Source: Skeletonema tropicum (taxonomy: Eukaryota; Bacillariophyta; Thalassiosirophyceae; Thalassiosirales; Thalassiosiraceae). From it: 64,000 bases of DNA. Position 1 is the first letter of the stretch; each line of letters opens with the position of its first letter. Under the pieces are notes generated by a model. That model saw only the letters and a list, made by a program, of their open reading frames with translations, made no database searches and was not told the DNA's origin. Positions 1 through 10,039 of this stretch are shown piece after piece. The position numbers and the translations under genes were made by a program. The DNA lies in the NCBI GenBank assembly GCA_037178625.1, contig CM074132.1:2542001-2606000 (forward strand), given 5' to 3'.

Positions 1-3000
1 ACTAGCAGCCAACGGACGCCAGGAAAGCTTCTTCACGGTATCAAAATGACAATCATTTGCTTCAACGGCATGCAACAACGTTGGTTCGTTCGAAGCAGAG
101 TCATCAGCGACTGGTACGGCCCAAACTTCAATACGTCCACTCTCTGTCCCTATCCCCAGAATGCCGTATTGGATAATATCATCAGGCAGTCCTTCTGCAA
201 AAGCGACGGCAGTGACAGGTTCGGATTTCTTTCCTCCTTTAGTGGAGGGTTCAAACTTGAGGAGCTCCTTCAATTGGGGGCCTTCTTCTGTAGTCTCACA
301 TACCTTCCACACTTTTACGAAACCATCTCGAGAACCAGATGCAATAACGTTGGGCATGGATGGACAAAAATGAACCGACCAAACAATGCGCTTGTGTGCA
401 GAATCTGCCGCAGCTGTTAATTCGTAGCCGCCGGTACTTTCGTCATTGGACGGTAAACCTCCTTGTGCCTTCTTCCAGATACAGATTCTCCGATCCTTCC
501 CAGAAGATGCAAGATATTTACCGTCCCGAGAGAAAGACATTGTAGACACAGTTGAACGGTGTCCACCTTTTAGGATACCTACACATTTTCCTTCCTTGGC
601 ATTCCATAGCCTAATTGCTGCACTCGCTACATCATTCCTGGCTTTGCACGATGATGCCACCAGTGACGGTTCATCAGAGCCCGATGGTGCACGATATGCG
701 TCCAGGCACACCAACTCAGACTCATGACCAAATAGCTTTCTAGTTTCGGGCCAAAGGGTTGTAACACCTAAATCACGTTCGGAGGGGAGTGTAAAATCAA
801 CATGTTTGCGCTCAAGAGTGTCAAGGCTCTCTGCAAACTCATCATCATTTGTAGGCCCAGAAAATTTACTACTATCCTGTTCTTGATCTGCCGTGGCCTT
901 GTTGCTTAGTCCAAGTGATGGCAAGAATGCCCTTTCAACCCTCCAAGATGAAGAGTCTTCAATTGGGGAACTGTTGTTATCAGTGAAACAAGCTAATCTC
1001 GATTCTTTCAATGCTCGGAGCAAACGCAGCGTTGACACAGGGGCGTCAAATACCCTCAGCACTTTTTCGTCGGCTCCACTAATGAAACGATGACGTGGCA
1101 CTCCATCGTCGTTGGATGCATCTGCCCCCCCGACACAGGCGATTGACGTCATATCATATCCATGAACTTGAGGTCTGCCAACCTCTACCCAACGGCATTC
1201 TGAAGCGCCAACAACCATGACCTCAGCCCACAATCGTGTTGTCTGATCTGTACTTGTCGTGAGTAAGTATTCTCCCTGGGGATCCCATGCCAAATATTCG
1301 ACTGAACGGAAATGGCCAGTAATACATGGATCAGCCACCCATCGTGCATGAAGTAGTTCATCTTCTTCATCATTTTCTTCTTGTTGTTTCTCTTCGTCAG
1401 TTTCCATCGCTTCTGTCCCATCAAGCTCTTCTTGAGTCCACAAATGGATGGATCCTCCGTATCCATGTCCCACAATCCGATTACAATTGGGAGAGAAACG
1501 GGCATCAACAAACCCCATCAACGATGCTCCGATTGAACCTCCCAATATGCCACCAGCCGATCCAACTCGAGATACGGGAGCCCACACGTCGTCGTCATCC
1601 ATCCACAGGAGAATAGTTCTGTCCATACTTGAGCTTAGCAAGCATGGTTTGTCTTTGTTATTCTTTCTTTTTCTCCAGGTTAGCGACGTTACGGGCTCTT
1701 CGTGTCCCAAAAGCAATGCTTCCAAGGATACAGCTGTCGAGGAACCACTGTGGTAGATCATTAGACGAGCTTCTCCTTCCTCTTCCTCTAAATCGTCAAT
1801 GATGGCTTCATCCACTTCATCCTCCCCTTCAATTGTAGTCAAGTCTTCATTATCAATCACTTCAATAGCTTCACCAGATGATGATGCTCTTGTGGCAAAC
1901 TTCCATAACCTAATCTTGGCATCATGTCCCGAACTTGCCAATAGTGCCTCCTGTCGGTCTTCGCCATTTTCAACATGGAGATTGTCCAACAACGCAAAGC
2001 ACGTAATCCAATCCTGATGCCCAAGAAGAGATCCATGACAAATTGGGTCACAAATTGTCAGCGTTGGCAGTGTCACCCAAGCACTGCTGTTACTCAATGA
2101 TGCCGTGTCGTCTCCCGAAAAATAAGGTATGGTGTACACCCAAACTTTATTATGACGTGGCGATGCAGATCCAGCAAAGAGATAACACTCATTCTTCCTA
2201 GTTTCAACAAAGTGAACGGACGCAGAGGCGTGGTGACTAATCTGCCGGCAATATACATCCTCTTGGGTGTCAATGTTGGAAAGATGAAGGATGATACCCT
2301 TTGACGAAGCAGTTGCCACAAGTGTTGTGTTGCTGCCCAAACTTATTGCGGATATATCCGCAATTGACTCTTGCAGAGTATCTTCATCCAAGCCATCTTG
2401 ATCGACATGACGAGTTGCACGTTTTGCAGGATCAGGATCGTGACCAATCAGTACATGTTCCACCCATTCTTTCTGCCATTTCCATAAAGTTACAGTGCCG
2501 TCAGAAAATACAGATACGATTCCAAATGACGTAGGGGTGCCACTCTTTTTATCTTCAGTTTGTTCTTTGACAGCTACTTCTTTTTGTTGAGTACTACTCT
2601 CCGTGCCACTAATCCTCTGTTGCAATTCATCCAAGTTGCAACTCTCCAGCCATTCATAATTCCCAAGAAATTCATATTCTTGACCACTCTTGCACAAAAA
2701 TAATTGAGGATAATTGCCCCGAATACCACTAATATCAAATAATTCATTCCGTTTCTCACGTTGAGTTGGATCCATCCCATCAATTGTTGTATATGACAAA
2801 GAAAGATCATTTAGGAGTTGAATAGCATTCTTTTGATTTGCTGCTTGGACCAAGTTGAAATTTCCTTCGGATATTAGTACCACGAGATTATTGTTGGGGG
2901 GGGACGACAATTGTTGTGATAGTGATTCTTTGGGCGAAGTGGTTGTAATAGCAACTGCATCGTCTATTGTAGCGGTAGTATCATCATTAGAAGTAAACCA

Positions 3001-3393
3001 AGCTAGGGCAGTCACAGATCTCGAGGCGGCAGCATCTTCTACCGCTTCTCCTCGCGCCAATACTCTTTTTGTCGATGCAGCAGCAGTCTCATTATTACCC
3101 TGCAGTGATGGCAATGGAGCTGCTGAGTGATCCAGAGTTCGTGTTATCAATGTCTTGGCAACACTTGTTATGCAATTATTGGAAGTGGTTGTATGAGATG
3201 TGGCAAGATTGATAACTCCACTGGACGCATAGATGATGGTATCCTCTAATTGGTTGTCGCTTTCTACATCGTCAGCAGCAGGGGCAGCTCTGCCATCATA
3301 TTTTGTGCTACATGGAGCTTTGACCCACAAGAGAGAATGCGGGCATGAATTTCCAGATGCGCCGTGAAAGGAGAGTTTGCAGGAGGTTTCCAT
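1..3393 (-). CDS. ELP2: Elongator complex protein 2 (ELP2), C-terminus cut by window edge, with nested SH3BGR-like domain
   Basis: ELP2 is the double WD40 propeller subunit of Elongator, which modifies wobble uridines of tRNA. One uninterrupted frame of 1,131 codons runs from ATG at 3391-3393 (a stop lies just upstream) through position 1, so the stop codon is outside the window. Family hallmarks in order: 'GHQDWITCF' near residue 470, 'SAGGILGGSIGASLMGFVD' near 615-630, 'YLLTTSTDQTTRLW', 'RPQVHGYDM', 'SGADEKVLRVFDAP', and WD repeats to the end ('GSRDGFVKVWKV'). Unusual: residues about 172-262 (DNA 2610-2880) form an SH3BGR/glutaredoxin-like thioredoxin fold ('TTIDGMDP', 'ISGIRGNYPQLFLCK', 'FLGNYEWLES') between the 'ALAWFTSNDD' strand and 'IVSVFSDGTVTLWKW' of the first blade. 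No intron is needed. The family call is firm; the role of the insert is unknown. The gene is divergent from the C2 gene at 3869. Confidence 0.93.
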   Translation of the reverse strand, partial: METSCKLSFHGASGNSCPHSLLWVKAPCSTKYDGRAAPAADDVESDNQLEDTIIYASSGVINLATSHTTTSNNCITSVAKTLITRTLDHSAAPLPSLQGNNETAAASTKRVLARGEAVEDAAASRSVTALAWFTSNDDTTATIDDAVAITTTSPKESLSQQLSSPPNNNLVVLISEGNFNLVQAANQKNAIQLLNDLSLSYTTIDGMDPTQREKRNELFDISGIRGNYPQLFLCKSGQEYEFLGNYEWLESCNLDELQQRISGTESSTQQKEVAVKEQTEDKKSGTPTSFGIVSVFSDGTVTLWKWQKEWVEHVLIGHDPDPAKRATRHVDQDGLDEDTLQESIADISAISLGSNTTLVATASSKGIILHLSNIDTQEDVYCRQISHHASASVHFVETRKNECYLFAGSASPRHNKVWVYTIPYFSGDDTASLSNSSAWVTLPTLTICDPICHGSLLGHQDWITCFALLDNLHVENGEDRQEALLASSGHDAKIRLWKFATRASSSGEAIEVIDNEDLTTIEGEDEVDEAIIDDLEEEEGEARLMIYHSGSSTAVSLEALLLGHEEPVTSLTWRKRKNNKDKPCLLSSSMDRTILLWMDDDDVWAPVSRVGSAGGILGGSIGASLMGFVDARFSPNCNRIVGHGYGGSIHLWTQEELDGTEAMETDEEKQQEENDEEDELLHARWVADPCITGHFRSVEYLAWDPQGEYLLTTSTDQTTRLWAEVMVVGASECRWVEVGRPQVHGYDMTSIACVGGADASNDDGVPRHRFISGADEKVLRVFDAPVSTLRLLRALKESRLACFTDNNSSPIEDSSSWRVERAFLPSLGLSNKATADQEQDSSKFSGPTNDDEFAESLDTLERKHVDFTLPSERDLGVTTLWPETRKLFGHESELVCLDAYRAPSGSDEPSLVASSCKARNDVASAAIRLWNAKEGKCVGILKGGHRSTVSTMSFSRDGKYLASSGKDRRICIWKKAQGGLPSNDESTGGYELTAAADSAHKRIVWSVHFCPSMPNVIASGSRDGFVKVWKVCETTEEGPQLKELLKFEPSTKGGKKSEPVTAVAFAEGLPDDIIQYGILGIGTESGRIEVWAVPVADDSASNEPTLLHAVEANDCHFDTVKKLSWRPLAAS
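2610..2880 (-). other. SH3BGR/glutaredoxin-like domain inside ELP2
   Basis: Residues about 172-262 of ELP2. The segment opens with a beta strand ('VLISE'), then a helix, then 'YTTIDGMDP', a charged 'REKRNELFDISG' helix, the family-typical 'RGNYPQLF' turn, and 'EFLGNYEWLESCNLDEL'. This order matches SH3BGR-type thioredoxin folds, which lack the CxxC redox pair; none is seen here either. The reading frame runs through on both sides. Confidence 0.75.
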
Positions 3394-3868
3394 ACTTTGG
3401 TGTCGCTTATTGTACTAGCTTTGATAGAGTCTCGATATGATAGCACCGATATTATGGATATTAGATACTATGCCGCCGCGATTTCTTCATCTTGTGCAAC
3501 TTGTGGCTGGCTGTGGTCGTGGCCCTCGTGGCGTGCGTGGCTGGATGAAGAATTTGAGATACACATCTCATAAATACTTGCAACCAACCTCACTTTTTGA
3601 GTATCTACTCTTTTTTCCTCTAAAGAAGAAAGCTGCCGATGCTTTCATGATCAAAAGTAAGAAAACCACACAAAAAGTACCTCAACTCAACGCAACTTTG
3701 ATCGAGATCGAATCGTGCTTCTAAGCAACCGACCAAAGCAAAAGCTGCACGCAGTAAACATCCAACGCCTTCGTGTGAGCACTCATTTTTTCTGTGCTGC
3801 CGCTTTGTTGTCGATGGTCGGAAAGTTGTGGATTTAAAACGTTGATCTATTGAACAAGCAACGCAACA
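3394..3868. promoter_or_regulatory. Shared upstream region between divergent ELP2 and C2-protein genes
   Basis: 475 bp between the two start codons. I see no conserved ORF. The sequence is AT-rich near 3590-3700 and presumably carries both promoters. No clear TATA box stands out. Confidence 0.4.
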
Positions 3869-6800
3869 ATGATCAGCGCAATATCCGACAGCAAAAGCTT
3901 GAGGAAAAGTTGTGTCTTGTACCAAAGTAGCAGTGAAGAGGATGGTGAGGCAATACAAAATGCACTCCTTTCACCCTCCTCTACTATGGAATCGATCAGC
4001 CAACATTCACTAGCGGAACAGGGTGACTCTATTGATGAAAATGAAAAGCTCTCTATTCTCATTGAAATTGTCGCCGCAACTATCCCCAAGAAACCACGAC
4101 AAGAAGCATTATCGAACAGTCTCACTCCGCAGCTCCCTCCACAGGCTAGAGGGATGCACTGTACAGCAAATTGGATAGGACCTGTGAATCCATCGGGGCG
4201 GAAGCGTAGAGAAACTTTTTTTCACAGGACAAAGACGTTGAAATTGAATGGTGATTTGGATATGTCCATGGATGCGACCCCAGACATAAACACTGTGGGG
4301 AAATACAATCATTTGGAGGAACACATCTTTACAGTTGGGGATTCTTCGTTGTTTCTCTTCAAAACTACAATGAAACAATTGGTGAATGCTTCTTCACATG
4401 ATGATAGAATGAGTAATGGTGGGCTCAAGTTTGATCTATACGAGAAGCCGCTCAACTTACTAACAACGTCGGTAGGAAATGCATTATCAGATATTATCCG
4501 TGAAGAGAAGGAAGCTTGTGCTATGACTAGAGAAAAGTCCGCATCATTATCATTGCTTGGAGGAAGTTATCGACTTATTGGGACTGTCTATTTATCTCCA
4601 CAAGATATTCTATCAAGTTGTGATGGATCGCGTATCGAATTTGAGATGGTGGATAGGTTAGCACTTACTCGGCAGAATGGCCAAAAGCCATCACAGAAAG
4701 CAAGGAAGGTCTTTGGAGCACGTCTTGTTCTTCGAATGAGAAAAGCCTCTGATACTGATTTAGCCTTTATGAAGTTGCTTCACAGAAAGTTCAAGTTCGG
4801 CGGAGTAGGAAATAACTTGGCTTTATTGAAAGACTTAACCGAGGGAGACGAAGGAGGTGAAGACGAAGATATCCTTCCCGTGCAACTTCTGACTGAAATT
4901 GATGAGAAATTGATCGCAGCTCAGACCTCGTTTGAATGTATGGGCAATGTAGCGCATGCAACACAGGAATCTATTTGTTATCTTATTTCTGATGACGCTG
5001 CGAAGAAACATGTTGTCAAGCCTTACCCAGACCCGGCTAGAAAGAAGGAAACGAGGGTGCTTACCAAAGCACAACTTCGTGAAGAGTGTTATAAACCATC
5101 CACAAAGTGGGTGCATGCTGGTAGTGGATCTTTAGGCACCGTGTTTTTAGAGTTTCTTCATTGCAAGGGCTTGCCCAATACTGATACTGGAGGCGCTGTC
5201 GGCAACTTAACTGATGCATTCATCTCAGCAATTTATGGCGACGTGCTAGTACAAACTGACGTCGTGGACGACTGTCTTTCCCCAATGTGGCCACATTGGT
5301 CGACTAGAGCGTTTAAGTTACAAATGAGCCACCCTTCTCAAGCTATCTACATAGGTGTCTCAGACTATGACGTTGGCCCGCTTGAGCACGAACCCATCGG
5401 GCGTGCTCAAATCCATTTGAATAAGTTTTCTCCAGGAATGCTTTACACGCTGACCTATGATCTTCACGAAACAGCCAATCTTGAAGAATTTGGAGAAAGT
5501 GTTGGGAAAATTACCGTTCGGATTCGTGTAGAGTACGATGAGAGCAAGATGCTCATGGCGTCATTAAAACCTCCCAATCAGAGCTGGGTTACCTCCAAGC
5601 GAAAGAAAACACATCGGGTGGCAAAATATTGCACGGAAGGACCTCACGATGAAGACACATTTGAGCTGCAGCTATTTCTAAGCCATATTTACGAGATATG
5701 GGAAAAGAAGAGAATGCTGGGCTATATGATTTCAGACATGTTCTACTCATTGGTATTTTGGAGAGATCAAGTACAGGGTCTACCATTGCACTCTGCAGTC
5801 GTCTTTTATCTTTCAATCAATGTTGTAGAGAAACCGCACCTGCTGCCTTCATACATCTTATTTCTAAGTGGTTGGTTAATGCTCGCGACGTTGATGCAGC
5901 GAAACAATCATCCCAACCCATGGAAGAGGGGTCATTCTTTCCTTCATTATTGGAATCTGTTTGTTCATGGGAAAACTATTGACGAAAATCCTAAAGAGAT
6001 TAAACCAAGGGAAGGATATAAGGCCGCTGTTAAATACGAAAAAAGATGGACTGATAGAATGAATGAAGATAACAGGCAGAGAGCTAGGCAGGCAGAGTTT
6101 CTTGCACGATTGGAGGAAGTGAATGACGAATCAAACATCAAAACAAGGTCAAAGTCAAAGCTTAAATTTGACTTGATCGACCAAATGCTCGCACCCAAAT
6201 TGCTCTATTACCAAAAGTGGCTCTCCTCAATTTGCTTGCAGATTAGATTCATAAGAAACGTTTTCAATTGGAGCGAAGCAGAAATAGCCTTCTTCGTCAC
6301 ACTGGCATTGTTTGGATCAAGCGTTATCGCTCTGCTCGTGCCATGGGCTTTCTTGTTGCGGTGGACAAGCCGAATTGTGGCCTGGGTGTTTTTGGGTCCT
6401 TGGATGCGAGTAGTTGATGAAATGTTACATGGAAGCAGTGATGAAAGTAGAAGAAAGCATGAGAAGGCGAAAGCGTTGCAACAGAGTGTTCAGTTTTTTA
6501 GGGAACAGCACAAGCTTGCCAGGGAACAAAGAGAAAACGCACTGAAGATGAAAGCTTTCCGTAAGATATTGTTCGGCCGTTACAATACACATGTGCCTGA
6601 GCGGGGATTCTTTACGCGACACGAAGACATACCGCTACCAGAATCGTTTGCCGAACGTTTGTCGGATGAATTCATTTCACACACTTCAAATACTTCCGCA
6701 TTTTACATCCCTGGACAAAATTTATCAGGAGGAGAGTTGATCCCGAGGATAGGCAACGATAAGGGTCAATATCTAGCTGATGTCCAAGAGGAGAAACAGA

Positions 6801-7312
6801 TATTGCTATCTCAGTACAACTCAATAGCAGAACGTCGCAGATCTGGTTTTCTTACTACGCAGCAGGATGAAGAGAGGGAGACCACTGAACAGTTTGAGCT
6901 CGTACGTTCAGATACCAACGTGATTTGTCTTCATTCTCCTGATAAGGTTGAGAGCTCCATCGTGAAATCATCAAGTAATACTCCATCGACTGAAATTAGA
7001 CCAATAGAAAAAGTCACACAGAAGGGAATTCGAGTTGATCTGAAGAGCAAGATACTATCAGCTTCTCTCTCGATGTCGATTCAGATGGAACATGGAAAAA
7101 CGAACTGTGCACACTCAGATATTAGCAGCGTCACTCACACGCTCGATGACATCAGTACCTGGACACAGGCAGCAATAGAAGAGGAAGAGACACCTAATGA
7201 GGAGAGCATCGAAATAGTTCATGTAACGAGTGGAGATGAACAGGAGTCGATTCACTCCGGAGAGGAGACATCTACAGTTTTTCATTATGTCAAGAATGAA
7301 AACGAGTTATAG
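3869..7312 (+). CDS. C2-domain membrane protein, MCTP-like
   Basis: Single-exon 1,147-residue protein; the ATG at 3869 has 'CAACA' before it. A polar N-terminal part is followed by one clear C2 domain at about residues 413-535 ('GTVFLEFLHCKGLPN', 'NLTDAFISA', 'SPMWPHW', 'GVSDYDVG', 'PIGRAQIHL'). Acidic loop positions suited to Ca2+ are present, though the first loop is degenerate. Two hydrophobic hairpins follow near 632-675 and 804-848 ('AFFVTLALFGSSVIALLVPW'), then a charged coiled-coil stretch ('REQHKLAREQRENALKMKAF') and an acidic, Ser-rich tail. The arrangement of C2 followed by C-terminal membrane hairpins resembles MCTP-type ER/plasma-membrane tethers, but only one C2 is recognisable, so a membrane-contact role is inference. 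It converges on the minus-strand gene ending at 7371, 58 bp away. Confidence 0.75.
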   Translation: MISAISDSKSLRKSCVLYQSSSEEDGEAIQNALLSPSSTMESISQHSLAEQGDSIDENEKLSILIEIVAATIPKKPRQEALSNSLTPQLPPQARGMHCTANWIGPVNPSGRKRRETFFHRTKTLKLNGDLDMSMDATPDINTVGKYNHLEEHIFTVGDSSLFLFKTTMKQLVNASSHDDRMSNGGLKFDLYEKPLNLLTTSVGNALSDIIREEKEACAMTREKSASLSLLGGSYRLIGTVYLSPQDILSSCDGSRIEFEMVDRLALTRQNGQKPSQKARKVFGARLVLRMRKASDTDLAFMKLLHRKFKFGGVGNNLALLKDLTEGDEGGEDEDILPVQLLTEIDEKLIAAQTSFECMGNVAHATQESICYLISDDAAKKHVVKPYPDPARKKETRVLTKAQLREECYKPSTKWVHAGSGSLGTVFLEFLHCKGLPNTDTGGAVGNLTDAFISAIYGDVLVQTDVVDDCLSPMWPHWSTRAFKLQMSHPSQAIYIGVSDYDVGPLEHEPIGRAQIHLNKFSPGMLYTLTYDLHETANLEEFGESVGKITVRIRVEYDESKMLMASLKPPNQSWVTSKRKKTHRVAKYCTEGPHDEDTFELQLFLSHIYEIWEKKRMLGYMISDMFYSLVFWRDQVQGLPLHSAVVFYLSINVVEKPHLLPSYILFLSGWLMLATLMQRNNHPNPWKRGHSFLHYWNLFVHGKTIDENPKEIKPREGYKAAVKYEKRWTDRMNEDNRQRARQAEFLARLEEVNDESNIKTRSKSKLKFDLIDQMLAPKLLYYQKWLSSICLQIRFIRNVFNWSEAEIAFFVTLALFGSSVIALLVPWAFLLRWTSRIVAWVFLGPWMRVVDEMLHGSSDESRRKHEKAKALQQSVQFFREQHKLAREQRENALKMKAFRKILFGRYNTHVPERGFFTRHEDIPLPESFAERLSDEFISHTSNTSAFYIPGQNLSGGELIPRIGNDKGQYLADVQEEKQILLSQYNSIAERRRSGFLTTQQDEERETTEQFELVRSDTNVICLHSPDKVESSIVKSSSNTPSTEIRPIEKVTQKGIRVDLKSKILSASLSMSIQMEHGKTNCAHSDISSVTHTLDDISTWTQAAIEEEETPNEESIEIVHVTSGDEQESIHSGEETSTVFHYVKNENEL

Positions 7313-7370
7313 TTTATATTAATGACAACATTAGTGTAACACTCGTAAATAGAAACAAAAAGTGCACCGA

Positions 7371-9348
7371 TTAAACCTCGCTGTAACCAGCTACCTGTAC
7401 ATTGTCGTTGTTTTGTTGCAAATACACGTCACTGACATCATTGCTACTGGGTGTATTGATTTCCCCTCTTCGGTCGTCCTCTGAGTCATGTTGTTCTGGC
7501 TTCTTCAATGAGACCGGAGGCTCTATCTTATTCTTCTCTTCAATCAGGTGGAAATGTGCAGCCAAAGCCTTGATATTCGCCTTCTTACTTGGATTTCGGA
7601 GCATCGTCTTCAATCTCTTTTTTGCATTTTGAATATGTGTCTTGAAGAAGCACCGAATGCGATCTCTAATCTTCTTATCATCAAATGCCTTACGATCAAA
7701 CTCCCAACCGTATTTGGTGGCCTCATTCTTCACCTGTTGAACTCTGGAACAAAGACAAAGAGTAATGTGAGTATTTGAGCGAAGCGATGAAACGAACAAT
7801 ACACTGAGTCACTTACAATGAGTTGTTGAAATCTTGCTGATCTTTACTCTGGCACTTTTGAGTACTCAACTCATAGTACCTTTTCATACTTTTGCGCAGA
7901 ATAGTATCAAGAGGGGGGAACTGTGCCCAATGAAAGCGATCCGTTAAAAGAGTTCCGTGCGCGGGGTAAGATGATGGCGGAGAGCGTGGATTTGTGCGTA
8001 CAATAGCCATAGAAAGAAGGAGCTGTTTCCCAATATACGGATTTTCAAGTGCCTGCTGCGCAAGGATACATGCCTTTTCAGCGGCATCGGCAACTTCTGG
8101 GGCGATTGAATGCGCCCTCTTGATTGCAGATCCGATGATAGAGGGAGGATTTGTTGCAGAGGTCGTTCCAGTAGAAAAGCTACGTGCAGAGAATAAGTCG
8201 GATCCCTCTGTTCTTAATGCCTTTCTTCTTGGCGACTGCTCATTAAGTTGGCCGGCATATCTTTTCCTTGTAGACTTGATGGTCGACTCTGTCCTTTCAA
8301 CCATGTTGGCCGCATTGAGAACATCACCAATAGATGAATGTCGACTTGAAGGAGTGTCAGGGTTAAAATCATCATCGGGACCAAACGTATCTGAAATTGG
8401 TGGTAGTGGGTACTCATCATCGGCTTGATCAAACTTGAGACTAGATTGGGGGACTTGAGGGAAGCAATGAAAGTTATTCACGTCCATCTGTTCGGGAGGA
8501 GGTGGGTATTTGAACGGGGGAGCCGCGACTCCGGTTTGTAGTGGAGGTAACGGTGCATCAAGAGCAGCTTTCTTCGGTTTGGCAGATGGAGATGGCTTGG
8601 TGGCGCTCCCTTCCGTTGCACAACCCAGCATAGCCAATGCAGCTTCAGATTCCTTCACAGATGCATGGCGAGGAGTTACCGGGTTTGAAGGGGGAGAATC
8701 GTTTCTCTTGGGCTCTTTTACACCATTCTTACCATTCTTCACAGATTGTGTCTGCAGTGGCGAAATATGTGATACAGGAAAAGGCATGTGTACATTAGGC
8801 GGCACATTCCCTGGTGGACCATAATAAGGAAGAGGTGGTGGTGGAAAACTAGGGTAGCCAAAAGCAGCATTTTCGACATCCGGTATGCTCTTCTTGAATG
8901 AATCTGGGGCCTTTCCATCACGAGAAGGGTTAACAGGATGAAAATCTGCCCTTGAAACTGGTTCTTTCCTTGCTGCTTCACTCTTTTCTGCAGTGCCCGG
9001 GGTTTCAGTGCACGTAGTTGCAGTTTGATCATCGTCATTCTTTGGGAGGGCAGGCTCCTTTTTGATAGCATCACTGTTCACCTTTTCGAGAGGATTGTTG
9101 CCAGCCGGTTTTGGCGTTTGATCACCAGCAATAGGAGCGGAAGGCTTCTTTACATCTTGTTGTGCAGAATCAATCATGTTAACATCATTTTTTTCATTGA
9201 CGCAACGTTCTCTTTTGACAGGCAGAGCGCTGTCGCCAGGAAGCTTCAAATCGCCATCCATAGTTTCACCTCCCTTCTCCTCGGTGGCATTGGCGTGTGT
9301 TGCCTTCTCTTTGGCGGCTGCCCTAGTTGGTAGACGCCTTGTGTTCAT
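7371..9348 (-). CDS. Pro/Ser-rich protein with conserved basic C-terminal domain, unknown function
   Basis: Two exons: 9348-7817 and 7743-7371, 634 residues. The intron 7816-7744 has GTAAGT and CAG ends, and the phase-2 join gives '..[18 protein letters not shown]'. The N-terminal ~400 residues are low complexity, with KE-rich and Pro-rich patches ('[15 protein letters not shown]'). The C-terminal ~190 residues look structured: '[18 protein letters not shown]', '[15 protein letters not shown]', 'SMKRYYELS', '[19 protein letters not shown]', '[10 protein letters not shown]'. I recognise this as a type seen in diatom predicted proteins but cannot name a family. Composition suggests a nuclear regulatory protein, which is a guess. 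There is no signal peptide. Confidence 0.75.
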
Positions 9349-9925
9349 GGTTCAATTAATAATCAGGAGAGATTTCTGGCTACAAGATCTTCACGTCGGA
9401 ATTGTTAAGAAGGACTTGCTGCCAGGTAGTTGATGTTGAGTTTTCTGAATTAGTACCCTCGTATATTTTGACGATATGATAACTCTGTAGATAATTCAAA
9501 TATATTGTCTTATACAGCCGCTGAGAGCTGCTGTATAGGGCGGATGTAGGCGTCAATTTTTTGAATGATGCACAAATTGAAGGTGGATTCATAAAACAAA
9601 CGGCAACACTGACACGTCCGAAGCCGGATGAATTTTGGTCGGAATAACGAGCCTTGGGGAGAGGAATCCAGATCGGGGATTTCCAGTGCCTCGGTGAAGC
9701 TGTAGGGGGTGCTGAAATAATATGATGCACACCGGTGCGAGAGAGGGTGCAGTGAAGAAGGGACGCTACCAACGATTTACTCACGAAATCCCATGATGGT
9801 GGCGTTTTGTTAGTGGCGGGATGTTTCAGTTTGAACTTTGTGATTTAGCGACATTTGGCGATACATACAGAAAGAAGTACTATATAGGCAGGGGGGATTT
9901 GAAGAGAAGATTGAGCTCTATATAC
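9349..9925. other. Intergenic, 577 bp upstream of the Pro/Ser-rich gene
   Basis: It contains a 134-codon minus frame at 9380-9784 that lacks an ATG at its listed start and has no recognisable protein features, so I treat it as chance. The stretch probably carries the promoter and 5' UTR of the gene starting at 9348. Confidence 0.4.
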
Positions 9926-9958
9926 GGCGGGGACAATTTAATCTTCAAGTTACTATTA
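9926..9958 (+). repeat. Inverted repeat, left arm (33 bp)
   Basis: Begins GGCGGGGACAATTTAATCTT and matches the reverse complement of 11639-11671 at 31 of 33 positions. The arms are about 1.7 kb apart and bracket the decayed gene at 10040-11440, as expected for terminal inverted repeats of a dead mobile element. A G-run and CCCCC-rich tract lie just inside each arm. Confidence 0.7.
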
Positions 9959-10039
9959 AGCGCAGCTTGCTGTGGTGAGGGGGGGGGGTCAACTTTTCTA
10001 CCCCCGTAATTTTTACCCCCGGTGTAGAGGCCGTAGTAG

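Noticed and set aside
9380..9784. 134-codon minus ORF upstream of the Pro/Ser-rich gene
   Set aside because: It starts at GTG, not ATG, and has no recognisable protein features.
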